Assembly: GCA_000231825.2 (NCBI GenBank)
Contig: JH720359.1
Span: forward strand, 149,676-213,675
Source: Tetrahymena elliotti 4EA
Lineage: Eukaryota > Ciliophora > Oligohymenophorea > Hymenostomatida > Tetrahymenidae
Reading direction: 5' to 3'
Length of the DNA: 64,000 nucleotides
The notes beneath the pieces are model-generated. The model made no database searches and was not told the origin of the DNA. It worked only from the letters and a program-made list of their open reading frames with translations. Below are positions 1 to 12,287 of this stretch, piece by piece. A program made the position numbers and the translations under genes. How positions within the stretch are numbered: position 1 is the first letter of the stretch; the number at the start of each line of letters is the position of its first letter.

Positions 1-1
1 A

Positions 2-343
2 AATCCTCTATTAATATCTTCATCTTCAAAGAAAAGTAAACCAGTCAACTCAGCTAATAATGGTATCTTTGACCAATGGAAATTTAATCCTTCAAGTTTA
101 ATAAATACTCCAATTTAGCAAGCTTAATTAATGCATCATATTAATTCTGACTCTTCTCTAAGCCTTGCTAACTCATAAATGAGAGGATAAAGAGTTTGGC
201 AACCTCATACTCCATACCTACTTGATGCTCCTGCTCCTAATCTCCTAAAAAAGCCCCCAACCCCACAAATAAGTAGCGCAAATAACTTATTCTCTAGGGA
301 CTTACTTAATTCATTAGCTGAATTGGGTTAAACAGTGAAATGA
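2..343 (+). CDS. 3' end of unidentified protein (partial)
   Basis: The window opens inside a coding frame that runs 113 codons to a TGA at 341-343, with four TAA and one TAG read as glutamine. The visible tail is rich in Ser, Asn and Pro and contains the stretch VWQPHTPYLLDAPAPNLLKK followed by PPTPQ. It looks like a disordered C-terminus. I do not recognise the family. The start and any upstream exons lie outside the window. The even codon composition and the single reading to TGA make it likely to be real coding sequence. Confidence 0.6.
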
Positions 344-1230
344 TTTAGCTTAACTATGAAATAATTTCTAGTTACATTTAAAAAATTATTTATAAAAAAA
401 TTATATTAAATACCTTAAAGCCCAACCTTAAAAAGAAAAAAATCAATTTATCAAATAACCTACTTTATATTACAGTCACAGAAATCCATATACTCACTCA
501 CATACTCATTCACAAAAATACATCCATACATACAACCATACCAAATCAATACTGCATTTAATACCTTTCAATATTGTTATCATTTGTGACTACTAAACAC
601 TCTTTAGGTAAAAAAGCTTTATTTAACAACTAAATAAACAATAAAATTTAATTCGGCAAGAAAGCAAAAATGAAAGGAATTATGAATATCAAATAAAATA
701 AACAGTAATTAATTATACTTGTTAGTTAGTTAGTTAATATCTTATTTTATATTATTATTAATAAATATTTTTATCATTCGTATTAAAATTTTATATGTTA
801 CTACTTTCTACTGTGATTTTATTCATTCATAATTTGATTGTTAAAAATTGTTTTAATTAATTAGATTTCACTTTATTTACTAATAAACTATAACTTATAA
901 TCAGACTGTTTTCTTAACTTTTTAAAAGAAAAAAATAACCATATTTCTTTCTATATCTTCATTTGTTTTTGTCTATTGATTTTTAGATGATAATTTTCAG
1001 AAGTTTTTCTTTTTTTTAAATATATTTAAATGTTTTTTAACTATTAAATGAATTTATTTTATCTTTTAGAGTACATACATATTTAAAAACAAACAGATTT
1101 TTATTTATTTTTGCAAATAAATTGCTGCTAGCTTGAATGATATTTGATCGGTAAAAATTTCAAATTTACAAATTATCAAATTAATTTATTTTTATTAAGC
1201 AAAATATAAAAGTATAGCTTGGAATTTTAA
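344..1230. other. intergenic, no gene seen
   Basis: AT-rich spacer. The part at about 480-560 is unusually rich in CA/TA repeats (cacatac, catacat), plausibly the 3' untranslated region of the preceding gene. No open frame with coding character was found on either strand. Confidence 0.5.
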
Positions 1231-1543
1231 ATGAGAGTAAAAATATAAAGTTGGAATGCTTTAGCCACTTGGGTTTGGGATATAGAAAATGAAGAAATGT
1301 GTGCTATTTGCAGATAACCCTTTGAATCTCCCTGCCCTAAATGTAAGATGCCTGGAGACGACTGCGTTCCAAGTATATTTTTTATTAAATACACTTTTAT
1401 TTTGATAATAAACTTTTTTTTAAAAATATTTAGTTGCTGGAGAGTGCAATCACCACTTTCATATGCATTGTATAATTAGATGGATAGAAGAAGGTTCTGA
1501 TAAATGTCCTCTTGATAGATCTAAGTGGGTTTTTAAAAATTGA
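1231..1543 (+). CDS. APC11: Anaphase-promoting complex subunit 11 (RING-H2)
   Basis: Small RING-H2 protein that, with the cullin-like subunit APC2, forms the catalytic core of the APC/C ubiquitin ligase and recruits E2 enzymes during mitosis. Exon 1 is 1231-1372 and exon 2 is 1434-1543, joined across a 61-nt GT...TAG intron; the product is 83 residues, the usual APC11 size. It begins MRVKIQSWNALATWVWDIEN, matching the family N-terminus. The zinc ligands are visible as CAICRQPF, CPKCKMPGDDC, CNHHFHMHC and CPLDR. Two TAA codons are read as Gln. It sits alone between AT-rich spacers. Identification is firm because both length and ligand order fit APC11 rather than RBX1. Confidence 0.95.
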
Positions 1544-2360
1544 TTAAGTTGATAATTATTTACTTTTTACTTAATAATATGGAAAATAAGCATTCAAATT
1601 AAAATATATAATAATATACTAAAGCAACTGTTATAAATGGTTATTTAACATATTAATAGCAAATTATATTTATTTATTCATAAATAATCAAGAAATAATA
1701 TTTTTTTGTAACTAAATTATCATAAAAAAATTTAAATTGTTCTAGCATTAATTGTTCATTTTTAATGTTTTACATAATTATCAAAACACTTCTAAAATCA
1801 AACCATAAATTCTCAAAATTTTAATAAAATCTAAAAAAAGATTCAAATTAAATAAATGGAATTTTTTTAGTTTTATAATCAAAGCATAATAGCTAAACTG
1901 TAGCTTCAAATTAATGACTGAAAAAATGTTATCATGAAATAAAATTATTTTTCATATTAGATTAGAAAAAAATATGTTTTGTAATAAAATATCAATGAAG
2001 CATAAATTTGAATTATTTGAAATAAATCAATAATATAATATTAAATAAATGGGTATTGATTAGCTATTCAAATATATCATAAAAACTACTTATTTTTTAC
2101 ATTTTTTAAAAGATTAATCTTTATTAACACTCAATAAATTTTGAAAAGAGTGTTTGGGTTGTAATTCTTATCAGATAATAGATTGTTTTTTTTTTTGCAT
2201 CAAATACTTTTATTAATAATAAGTCCCTCACAAAATTTATGATAAGTTAAGTGTTATTATCTATCTATCTTTCAATTATTTATCTTGATATAAAATCAAA
2301 ATAAAAATTTTAAGTTTATTTGTTAACATTAAAATCTCTACTATCTTATAAAAAAAGCAT
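1544..2360. other. intergenic, no gene seen
   Basis: AT-rich spacer between APC11 and the PRPS-like gene, with poly-A and poly-T runs and a short ATCT tetranucleotide run near 2262-2272. No coding frame of note. Confidence 0.5.
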
Positions 2361-3707
2361 ATGTTTGCCAAATTTTTTTCAAGACGAGTTTTCTACAATT
2401 TTGCTAAGAAAGTAACATTTCCATCATTAGCTGTAGCAGGGACTTTTGGGTTGATTTATACAATTAACAAAGATCCCTACAGAAGTATCTAGGAAGAAAG
2501 TAGTAGTAGCAAGCACGAAAGAGGAGAAAAGTATAAATAAGTTTAGGAAAATATGTTAAGGGAGCAAGAGGCAAGTAAGAATTAATTTAGCGAAAATGAT
2601 ATTATTACTCCTACGTCGCAGCTCTTTTTCGGTTCAGAATCTAGTTAAAAATCTGGATTGATAGTTTTTACTGGCTCAGGAAATCGTGAATTAGCAAAAG
2701 AAATAGTTTCTTAATTGGATATTTAGTTGAGTAGAGTCTCAATTCATAAAAATCCAGAATCTGAAACAGAAATTTAAATATTAGATTCAGTAAGAGGTAA
2801 AAGAGTATTTTTAATTCAGTCATTATGTTAGCCAAACATTAACGATAATATTATGGAGTTGTATTTAATGTGTTCTGCTTTGAAACGTTCTGGAGCAGCA
2901 AAAGTTACTTGTATTATTCCATACTTTGCATATTCTCGTTAGACATCAATTGAATCAAATAAAGAGCGTCGTTCTATGAATGGATCTGATATTTGTCTTA
3001 TGTTATAAGCTATGGGGTGTGATTAGGTTATTACTATAAACTATGGTTAACGTGAAGTTAAAGGATTTTTTGCTCCTAGAGTCCCAATATTGAATTTAGA
3101 TGTAAATGAAATGGCTGTTCCTTATCTCTTAGAAAAAGGTATTGAAAACCCTGTACTTATAGGTGCTCATCTTCGTTCTCGTAATGTGAAGAGACTCATT
3201 GGGCTTCATAAAATTTTTAATTTATTTGATTAAAACCCAAGTCTTGGATTTATGATTAGAGGAAATGCAGACAAGATAGAATATATAGGTGAAGAAGTTA
3301 AAAATCGTGATTGTATCCTATTTGAAAATTTAATTGATAGTGGTCATTCCTTATAAGAGCTAGCTTAAAAACTTCACAAAAGTGGAGCCCGTAGAATCTT
3401 CTGGTTTAGTCCTCATGGATTATTCACTGATAATGCTTAAAAATTAATTAAAAACAGTTATGTTGAAGAGTGTATAGTTACTAATACTTGTGAAGAAGTT
3501 AAGCCTTAACATCCTAAAATTTAATATCTTTCTGTTGCCAAGTTATTGGCTGAAGTTATAGCCTACTTACATTCTGGTCATTCATTAGATTAGTTTAGAA
3601 GATCTCGTTCTCTTCTTAAGTTCTATTCTCCTCCTCTTGATCATCCTCATAATGAAAAAATTCACCATCAAAATTTTAATAGATCTTAATTTACTTTCCA
3701 TCTTTGA
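2361..3707 (+). CDS. Ribose-phosphate pyrophosphokinase-like protein, catalytic loops altered
   Basis: Intronless frame of 448 residues from ATG 2361 to TGA 3705. From about residue 105 on it follows the PRPP synthetase fold: SGNRELAKEIVSQL, then LYLMCSALKRSGAAKVTCII, PYFAYSRQ, then ITINYGQREVKGFF and a C-terminal IQYLSVAKLLAEVI. PRPP synthetase makes PRPP from ribose 5-phosphate and ATP. Here the key loops are eroded. The family PRPP-binding motif (DD.IDTAGT) reads FENLIDSGHS, and the ribose-phosphate loop (SPDAGG) reads IGAHLRS. The N-terminal ~100 residues are extra, with a basic start (MFAKFFSRRVFYNFAKK) and a hydrophobic patch, possibly a mitochondrial or membrane leader. It may be a PRPP-synthetase-associated, regulatory paralogue rather than an active enzyme; that is inference. 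Confidence 0.85.
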
Positions 3708-4880
3708 TAGATTGGTTTAAATGCATCTAAAAAAGTATCAATATTATGATAGAAATAAAGCAGCAGTTTAAATAATATTTTCTCTTTTAATCTAATTTAT
3801 TGATTGCATTTACAAATTATTTTGTATCACTTACTTCATCATTTCAAAATATTTTCTTACTTTTTCATTATTCATTTTCAAATTTTAAATCTAAAAAATA
3901 AAAAAGAACTTCTTTTAATCCTACATTATCTAAACCTTGTCTCTAGAAAGTAATCAAAATTAATTAAAAAAATATCTCCTTACCTTTTTTATTTAATACT
4001 TTCAAATAATAAAGCACTAAAAATAAATTTATGTTTAGTTGTTTCATATTGATAAGTTCAATAATTTAAACATTAATAAATGTTCTTAGCTTAAATACTT
4101 TAGATTTTGTTTAATTGTTCATTTATACATTATTTTTCATTTGAAAAAATGTGACTTATATTTTTGTTAAGAATTTTTAAGCATGTAATTTAAACATTTT
4201 ATTTATTTTTTAATTTCGTTTATATGTACTAACTTTAATATTGTTCCTAACAAAAATTATGTTTTTTTGATGACTAATCTATTTTTTTACACTTACTCAC
4301 TACAAAATTATTTTTTAAAATGACTAATTATTTTGATTTAAAGATTTTATGGTTTATTCAGATGTAATAGTTATTTTTCTCCTTCTTCTGCTGCCCATAT
4401 ATTAACTATTTTTTATAGATTTAGTTTAATAGAAATTATTTTGAACAAAATGATTTTCATAAAATAAAACAGATTTTTTTGAAATGGTAAAATATTTAAA
4501 ATAAGTTTTTAAAATAAAAAAATTGTGGTATTTTGATTATTATCAATCACTGTTATCTTATTTTCCATCCAATCTTCAATCCTAATTTTGGAAATAATTA
4601 ATAATAATCTTGTTGAATTTAAAAACGTGTTTTTTTCCTTAATTGACGAATTATTTTTTATCAGTCACAAATCAATTTGATATTATTAAAAATAGAAATA
4701 TTATATGATATGAGATATTGTATTGATCAAAAAAGTCAAAACATAAGAAATCTTTGAAAATTAATAAATATTTCTGAAAAATTTAATTATTGATTTCTTA
4801 TTCATTTTTTAGATTAATAAGTTTAGTTCATAAGTTTTAGGTGTTAAAAACAAGGATTAATAAGTAAAAAGCTATCAGAA
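3708..4880. other. intergenic, no gene seen
   Basis: AT-rich spacer of about 1.2 kb with T-runs on the + strand. No frame with coding character was seen. Confidence 0.5.
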
Positions 4881-7800
4881 ATGAATTTAAGCAAGGCAGA
4901 TATTACTCAAAGTATTTCACTTTGCCATATTTATCTATTTATTTACTTTTTACTAAAAATTATTTGTATTGATTATTCCCATTTTGTAAAAAAGAAATAT
5001 TAAATCATTACCTTTAGAACTTTAGAGAAGATAATGATGATATCAAGAAAATATTCAAAAGCTTAGCTGATGCTAATACAAAAATTGTAATATTATCATT
5101 GATAGAATACATGAACGTTCTTGAAATAGATCAAAAATACTTAGAACTTCTTAAGTTGCTGAATTATATCATTTAGCATATTAAAGAATCTCACTTTTAG
5201 AAAATAAAAGAAAAGATTCATGAATTCATTGAAAGATCAGTAGAAACAGTAATAATAAAATAGTTTTTATATTATATTTAAATGACACATTTTTTTAATA
5301 TATTTTAAGTCAATTAATCTAAGTAAAAAAATCAATATTCCTAAAGAAGTGGTTACAATCTATGTTGAAAGAGATTAATTAGTTGAGAATATGATAAGCA
5401 ACATGTTGAAATTTGGAGATATCGATACAGTCAGATTGATTCTTAACTTTTTCAATGCAGGAAAAGTTCCTGAACTTATAATCATGAATATTTTGAAGAT
5501 CCTCATCAGAGAATAAGGTTTTGTTCTATATATTTAGGAATATCACGAAATGTAAAATTTGATAACTTTTATTAAAAATAGGAAGACTTATCAAAGACTA
5601 TTCAAATGAATTATTAAGTAAATTCCTATCAACTTGCACTTTAGTGTAAAGTCCCAGATACAGATTGATATATGCAGAGACTATGCTTCAAGTTTATGAT
5701 AATCTATCCTTATGTCTTGAAAATCAAGATGAGTTAAATTTAAAATCACTAGAAGATTTAACTATTTCAATATATTCTATGATTTCTTAAGACTGGCTAT
5801 AACAACCAGATTATGAAGTAATATTTTATTATAAAATAATTATTTTAGATTAATAATTTAAAAATAAAACTCTTTTAGGTCTAATCTGCAGCAGTAAATT
5901 TAATAGGTTATATGGTACAATTTTTCCCAAACAATCAAATAGAAAAAATAGCTGATAAAATAATTGATGAATTCATAAATCAAATGAAGAAATAAGCAGA
6001 TAAAAAAATAACAATTTGGCAGGGATTCAATAAAATTTTAGAGAAGCTATTGATAACAAATAAACCATACTTTGAGCATTCAATAAAATCGATTCAAGTA
6101 AAGTTATATGATTTATACAAAAGCCCAATTTTCAGTCCAAATTATGAATTTGATCCTGAATAACAAAAAAAGAAAAACTCTCTACTAGAAATCATCTAAA
6201 ATTTAGGTAAAATAAATAAATAAATCAATCAATTCTTGAATTTAATAAATAAAATAGCTTAATTCAACATTGACAGCATTCTCGATTTATATATTAGTAG
6301 ACATTAATCTAAAGAAATTGTTGAAAAGATTGCTTCTTTATGGGTAACTAATTTTTTGGTTAATAGAAATTATGAGAAAATATCAATTCCAATGAAAAAA
6401 CTATTGATTAACTCTCTCTCAAGTATTTCATTTGACTCAAATTTTGAGGTATTTATCTATCGATCTATCTATTTATCTTTTTATTTCTATTTTCATCTAA
6501 CAAACATAAATAGGTAAGATATGCACTAATTGAAATTATCTTCACTCTCTGTAACTAGAAGCAATTCTTTGAAGATGCTTTAAGTGATTAATCTTATGAT
6601 ATATCATTTATGCTTTTCTTTCTTATCAAGCAAGTTTCTATCCATCCATAAGAAATTGCAGAGAAAAAAAATGTTAGGTTTGCACCATTCCTGACAACAT
6701 TAGAAAACCTAAAAAGTAGATCTTAATATGTTTTACAAATTTTAACAGCTAACTCTGTAAGTTCCACAAAGAACTTTATCTGGCCCTACATCCTTGAGTA
6801 TATCCCAAATCCTTCATTTTCACCTGGTTTGAGTTCAATACTCAAGAGTACCTATACCTATCTAATTAAATATAAGGAAGTATATAATTAATATCCTCAA
6901 GGAAATATCAGAGTAAATGGTAAATAAATTTATTATTTTAAAAATCAAAAAATTTAATATTTTTTTCAATAAAGAAAAAATACCTAAAATTGGAACTATT
7001 TTGACTCGCTTGATAATTCTTCTCAGAATACCTTAATTCTTTAAAGGGTTAGGATAAGAAATTCTGAAAAGTATTCCTCATATTATGTCTGTATTCCTGA
7101 ATAAAGAGTGCTCAAAAGACATTCATACTCATATAAATGATTTAGACTTTATTATTTGTAATAAAAATTATTTTTATTAATTATTTAAAAAATTTTGCTA
7201 ATTAATTAGAAAATGAAGCAGATGATGAAAAAAAATTGAGTGACAAAATTTATTAGCTTTGGAAAGTGCTACTTGATTAATTTGAAAGTAATGATTGGTT
7301 TATTAGCATGCATGAAGATTTGATTGCTATGAATTCAAGTTATAATAAAGTAGCAGAACTTCAAGTTCATATGATGAAATTGCATGGACTTATCTTAACT
7401 AAAATTGATAGCCAAGAAACAATTAAATCATAAATAGATAAATTTGTTTCTTAAGTGTATAATGATTATTCTAATTAACAGGTTAATTTAAATATTGATA
7501 AAATTGAACCTAGTACATAAATGAAATTATGCTTGGCTGATACACTTGCTTTGATTAGCACAGAAAAGCTTGATCTTGTTATAGATAAGATAAGAAATAT
7601 TTTGAACAGCTAAATTATCTAAAAGAAATAATAAACTGGTTTTGCTTCAGTCTTAAGTATGTTTAACAAACCTTAGTCTGATGAAGATGCCCTTTAACCA
7701 ATAACTTCTAACTTAATACTCTCTCTTGGATATATTTGTAATCGTCTTAACACAAAGTAATTTATTTAAATAAATTAGCACAATAAAACATTTTTAACTT

Positions 7801-10800
7801 AATTTTTTCAACAAAAAAAAGAAAACTTGTTTTGAAGATTGAATCACATATTATCAACAATTTGATTCCATTTTTGGATAAAGGGGGAGAAGAGATGCAA
7901 GTAAATTTTATAATTTTTGAGTCATTTTTGAATAAATTTTTATTATTGATTTCAAGTTATGTGTACACAGAACTATGGAAATGATCAGCAATGGGGTTAT
8001 TAGAATTTGGAATGACTGTGAAGAAGATGAAATTAAAGATCTTAAAAGAGTCTTTATCAAATATAAAGAAAAATTCTATTAAAGATCTATCTTAGCTTTT
8101 AAAACCTCTAAAATTCCAAATATCAAGACCATAGCTTGGGAAACTGTTTCTAACCTTCTTCGCGTTGATCCTCCATACAGTTTCGAATAGCATCTTAACT
8201 TCTTTAAAGACTGCATTAGATTCCTTGATGAAAACGTTAATATTCTCTCTTCCTTTGAGTAGCCCACTATTCACTTATTTTAAGCTATGCTTAGTCACCC
8301 AAAACTTGTCTCAAATCCTTCCAAGAACCCAGAACAAACAAACACAGAAGAAGTTCCTTAGGATCAACTTGAAAAAAAAGTGTTTGGGGATGAAAATGGA
8401 ATAGTTTCTGTTTGGGAAATATTATCAACAATTATCAAGATAATTGAATAAAACAGAGATCTAGAGATTTTATGCTTTTTCTATAACTGCCTCATAAAGG
8501 CATTATTTGATAAGAAATTGAAAGCTTAAGAGGGAAAAGATATCAAATTTTTGACAATAATTCTTGTAATATTTTTATCTCACATTTACAAGCCAAACAG
8601 AGACTTGCAAACAGTTTCTTTGTTCTGCCTTGAAAAAATCATGATAGGTAACTAATTTGTTTGAATTTTTTTATCATATAATAATAATATATTTTAATTT
8701 AAGGACTCAACATTTATCTTGATGTCAATATGAGAGATATTGAAGTGTTTAATAATGATTTAATTAAATAACTTTCTTAAAAACTCAGTTTTGAGGAATT
8801 ATAATCATTAGTTAATGAGAGTGTTCAAAGAGTAAGCTAAGAAGAAAATGTTTAAGTTTTGAATGGTTTTACATCTTTGCATAATAAGTTTTACAACTAA
8901 CATGAGGAAAAGCTGTCTGAACAACTTGGAGCAATCATTTAGAGTTATAGAGCTGTCTTTGATGTTTAGGTAAAATTAAACAGTGAAGAAATTTAAAAAG
9001 ATCAGCTTATTGGCTATGTAATTTCAATCTTAGAGAAAAATTTACAAAAAGGATTAGATTTTTTGCTTGATGAAAAAGTAGCTTTCCCTCTCACTGACTT
9101 TTAGGAAAGATTATTTAAGAGTATTGTTGATAACAAAAGCACTTTGTTTAAAACATTTAATCACTTAACTGATGTTTTGAATAACCCTGAAGATAAAATC
9201 TTTAGATGTAAAGGAGATGCTCTCACTAACTCTATTATTTTTATTGGATTCATGTTCTCACTAAATTCAGAGATTTTGTTGAATATTACCAAGAAATATT
9301 TTGCCTCTATTTTTGGAACTTTTGTACTCAGATTCTCTACTAGCTTTGATTAAGACCTTAATAAAAATTCATAGTCAAGAGAGTAATTATTTAGTCAATA
9401 ACCCTTAAAATTAAATTATTTTAACTTAATAGTGAAACTGATGCTTCTAAGGCTTGTTTGTGGGCTTTCAAATAAATGTTATAAAATTCCAGTAAAAGTA
9501 ATTTCCTAAATGATATTTCTAGTGGACTATAAGCAAAGCTTATTGATGAAAGTCTTTTTGAAGATGGTATGTCCGAGCTAATGATGATAGTCTCTAAAAA
9601 CAGCCGTCTTTGTGAATTAGTAATAAAAATAATAAATTGAAAAAAGATGATTACATATTCATTTTTATAAAAAAATAGTCTGAAATGATGGAGTTCTTAA
9701 AGCCTTTCATATTGAAAAAAATAAAAACCCAAAAAAGTGCTTGTCTCATTATTGTCAGCTAATTAATACATTGCAGCTTTTTTGCCTAAGACTTCTAAGA
9801 TACTCGCAACCACAGTCTTTTGCCAGACTGGTATAACTTTTTAATTGACGTATTATTAGCTAACAACTAAGACAGCAGTGAACAAATTAGATCAATAGTT
9901 TTAAGGGGTATAGGAAATATTACTTATCTTCACAAATATAATATTGCTGGTTGTTTGGAAGACATAAAAGTAGAAGAAGATTAAAGCATTTTATAAAGCA
10001 GTGAAAATGGAGAAGAAACATAAAATAAGAAGGAATAAGATGAGAATGGATAATTGGAAAACGAAGGTGAAAGAAATTCATAAAGAAAATAACTACTTGA
10101 TGAAAATATTGCTGAAAATATAGTTTAAATTATTTAAGATGAAGAATAAAAGGAATTTGAAAAGAAGAAAAAGCCTATTTTCTTAATAAGCAATGAGAGA
10201 TATGCATAAATCATAGAAGCTCTCTTCCAAGGTATGGATGATACATCTGATTTATGTGTTAAAGATACATTGAACAGTCTCTAAAATATGATCTAATTTA
10301 TTTCTGATTTATTCCTCCAGCCTTATGTTTACAGTTTAATACATAAAGTTACAATCAATTTTGAAAAGTAAATTTATTTATTTAATTTGAAGAATAATAA
10401 TTAAAAAAATTTATTTTATTAAAAGGCAATTAAGTATTTTAAGAGTAACTTCCTTCAACTTATTTGGAAAATTGATTGAAAAAGTAAATATTTGCAAAGA
10501 AAAAGAAGATTACGTTTAAAACTAAATTCACTACGTTTTAATATCTGTTATTGTCCATTTACTAGATGAAAGTAGATAAGTCAGAGATGTCTGCAAGTTA
10601 AATTTAGAAAAGATTGCTAAAATTTTGAATTTTGAATAATTAATGTAAATTAAATTTTCCCATTCATTTTTAACTTCATTTAAAATTATATAGCAAATAC
10701 TTGGAATAAGAAGACTGCTATCAAGTAGAAGAATTCAAAGCGGAATTTTTAGAAAAAGATGAAATATTTATGCTAAATGCTATGAGCTTGTTCACAAATA

Positions 10801-11069
10801 ACTATCAAAGCAAAATTACAGCTTATATTGAGACTTTAACTGAGTACACAAAATCACCTGATGAAAAGATAAAATGCTCATCTATCTTATCTCTTATTTA
10901 TACTTTCAGATATCTTAATTAAGATATTCAAAATTTAGAAATCATATAAAATGTGAAGGAAAGATTATATGAACTTCTAGAAAAGTAAAGCGTAAACAGA
11001 AAAATTAATAATATTGATAAATATATTTTGAAGGCTACTATCTTCTTAATTAAAACTATTGAAGCATGA
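4881..11069 (+). CDS. Large HEAT-like helical repeat protein, MROH1-like
   Basis: A multi-exon gene of roughly a dozen exons encoding something near 1,800 residues, ending KATIFLIKTIEA before TGA 11067. The protein is almost wholly short amphipathic helices, as in HEAT/armadillo solenoids, with an acidic Lys/Glu-rich insert near 9960-10180. The segments FIWPYILEYIPNPSFSPGL, GFASVLSMFNKPQSDEDAL and SNLILSLGYICNRL recall maestro HEAT-like repeat protein MROH1, for which a lysosome-related role has been proposed. An importin-type solenoid is the alternative. The first exon is uncertain: ATG 4881 with MNLSKADITQ fits only if the acceptor before 5023 is slightly unusual. One intron, near 6450, holds an ATCT tetranucleotide tract. 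Confidence 0.6.
6448..6480 (+). repeat. ATCT/ATCG tetranucleotide tract in an intron
   Basis: A short imperfect ATCT repeat lies just after the donor of an intron in the HEAT-repeat gene. It is a simple microsatellite. Confidence 0.6.
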
Positions 11070-11880
11070 TTTTTTTTATTTTTTTATGAAATTTTTTTTT
11101 GTGCATTACTCTCATGTTGTAAAATTTAAATAAAATTTATTATTAAATAATTAATCTAATCAAATAATACACCACTTTCTTTCATTTCTTAATTTTTGGT
11201 TTCATTTTTGATTTTTAATAATTACTATAAAAATAAAATAATTTTAAAAAACTTTAACAATTTGATTTCATAAACACTACAGGAAAATTAATGAAAATCT
11301 ATTTTCATTTTTGGAAACTAAAAAAAAACATAGACCAAATAAATCTTTATTTTGTTCAAAAAAATTGAATTTTCAAATTTAAATTTTATATAAAGATTGC
11401 TTTCTTGTTTTATTCATTTAATAAAAAAAAAATGCGATATGCAAGAATAGCTACTGTAAAGTGATGGGTTTTAATTTTGAAGTTTGATTTTATTTATGTT
11501 TATTTCTTTTTATCTTTTTTTGTTTGTTTGTTTATTTGCTTTATCATTTTAATGTCTGATTGTTTGCTCTTTTTATCTATCTTGTATTTTATTTGCTTAG
11601 TCTTTTTATCTTATATTTATTATCTCTTTTGATTAATCTTTTTATCTTTCTTTTTAACGTTTTTTATTTTGTTTGAAAATCACTCAATTTAAGCTCGACT
11701 TTTTAAAATTTAAAATTCTTTCTTTTTTCTTTTTAATCTTTTTAATGAATATCTCTTAATTCTTTTTGTAATCTTTTTTAATGAATATCTCTTTTTTTCT
11801 TTTTCAGAATCTTTCTTTTTCTTCTTCTTCTTTTTCCGCTTTGGGAGTTGTTTCCTAAGGGAATAAAACTATAATTTAAA
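11070..11880. other. AT-rich spacer with long pyrimidine-rich tract
   Basis: From about 11460 to 11840 the + strand is dominated by TTTATCTTTTT-like pyrimidine runs. A direct repeat sits within it: TTTTAATGAATATCTCT occurs near 11740 and again near 11776. Upstream leaders of confident genes in this window are purine-rich on the coding strand. This tract could therefore belong to a minus-strand transcript; alternatively it is simple sequence. In the minus frame it encodes a Lys/Arg-rich tail with a repeated RYSLK motif. Confidence 0.4.
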
Positions 11881-12287
11881 ATGGAAAGAGAGGATAATAC
11901 TTAATTTAATAAGTACTTCCAGAGACATTTTGAAAACAGCCCTATTTATCTAGCTTTGTGAGAATTGATAAAAGGATAGTGATCTCTTCATCAAACAGAT
12001 ACCCTTTTAGGATTTGAGATGTATAGGATTATGAAAGATTATTATCTTAACATAATTTTTTGTTTTTAAAAACTAGTTTTCGATCTCCTTTAAATCCAAA
12101 GTATCCATTGAGAAAAGCATAGGACCCTAGTATCTTTTGTTTCTCACAAACGAATATTTCAGTGTTTATTTCACTGAAGCCTTAGCTCTCCTCTTTTTTA
12201 GCCCATGTATAGCCTGCCTGTATCTTGCCCAAAGATATTTAACATTCAGCCTAGATTTCAGTTGCCTTAGTCTTTTTGTTCTCTTTC
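11682..12287 (-). other. Doubtful basic open frame opposite another open frame
   Basis: On the minus strand one frame stays open for about 200 codons. It contains the basic segments WARYRQAIHGLKKRRAK and KRYSLKKITKRI with a near-copy RYSLKRLKRKKK, and it ends in TGA near 11682. No convincing start or upstream exon was found; the frame is cut by TGA near 12288. Codons such as AGG and GGG, rare in the confident genes here, are common in it. I do not recognise it. It may be an unidentified gene, a decayed gene, or a non-coding segment in which a TGA-only code leaves frames open by chance. Confidence 0.2.

Noticed and set aside
4887..4980. Alternative first-exon readings of the HEAT-repeat gene
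   Set aside because: The in-phase donor near 4986 would give a 37-nt intron, and the first donor needs an unusual acceptor; left as unresolved rather than claimed.
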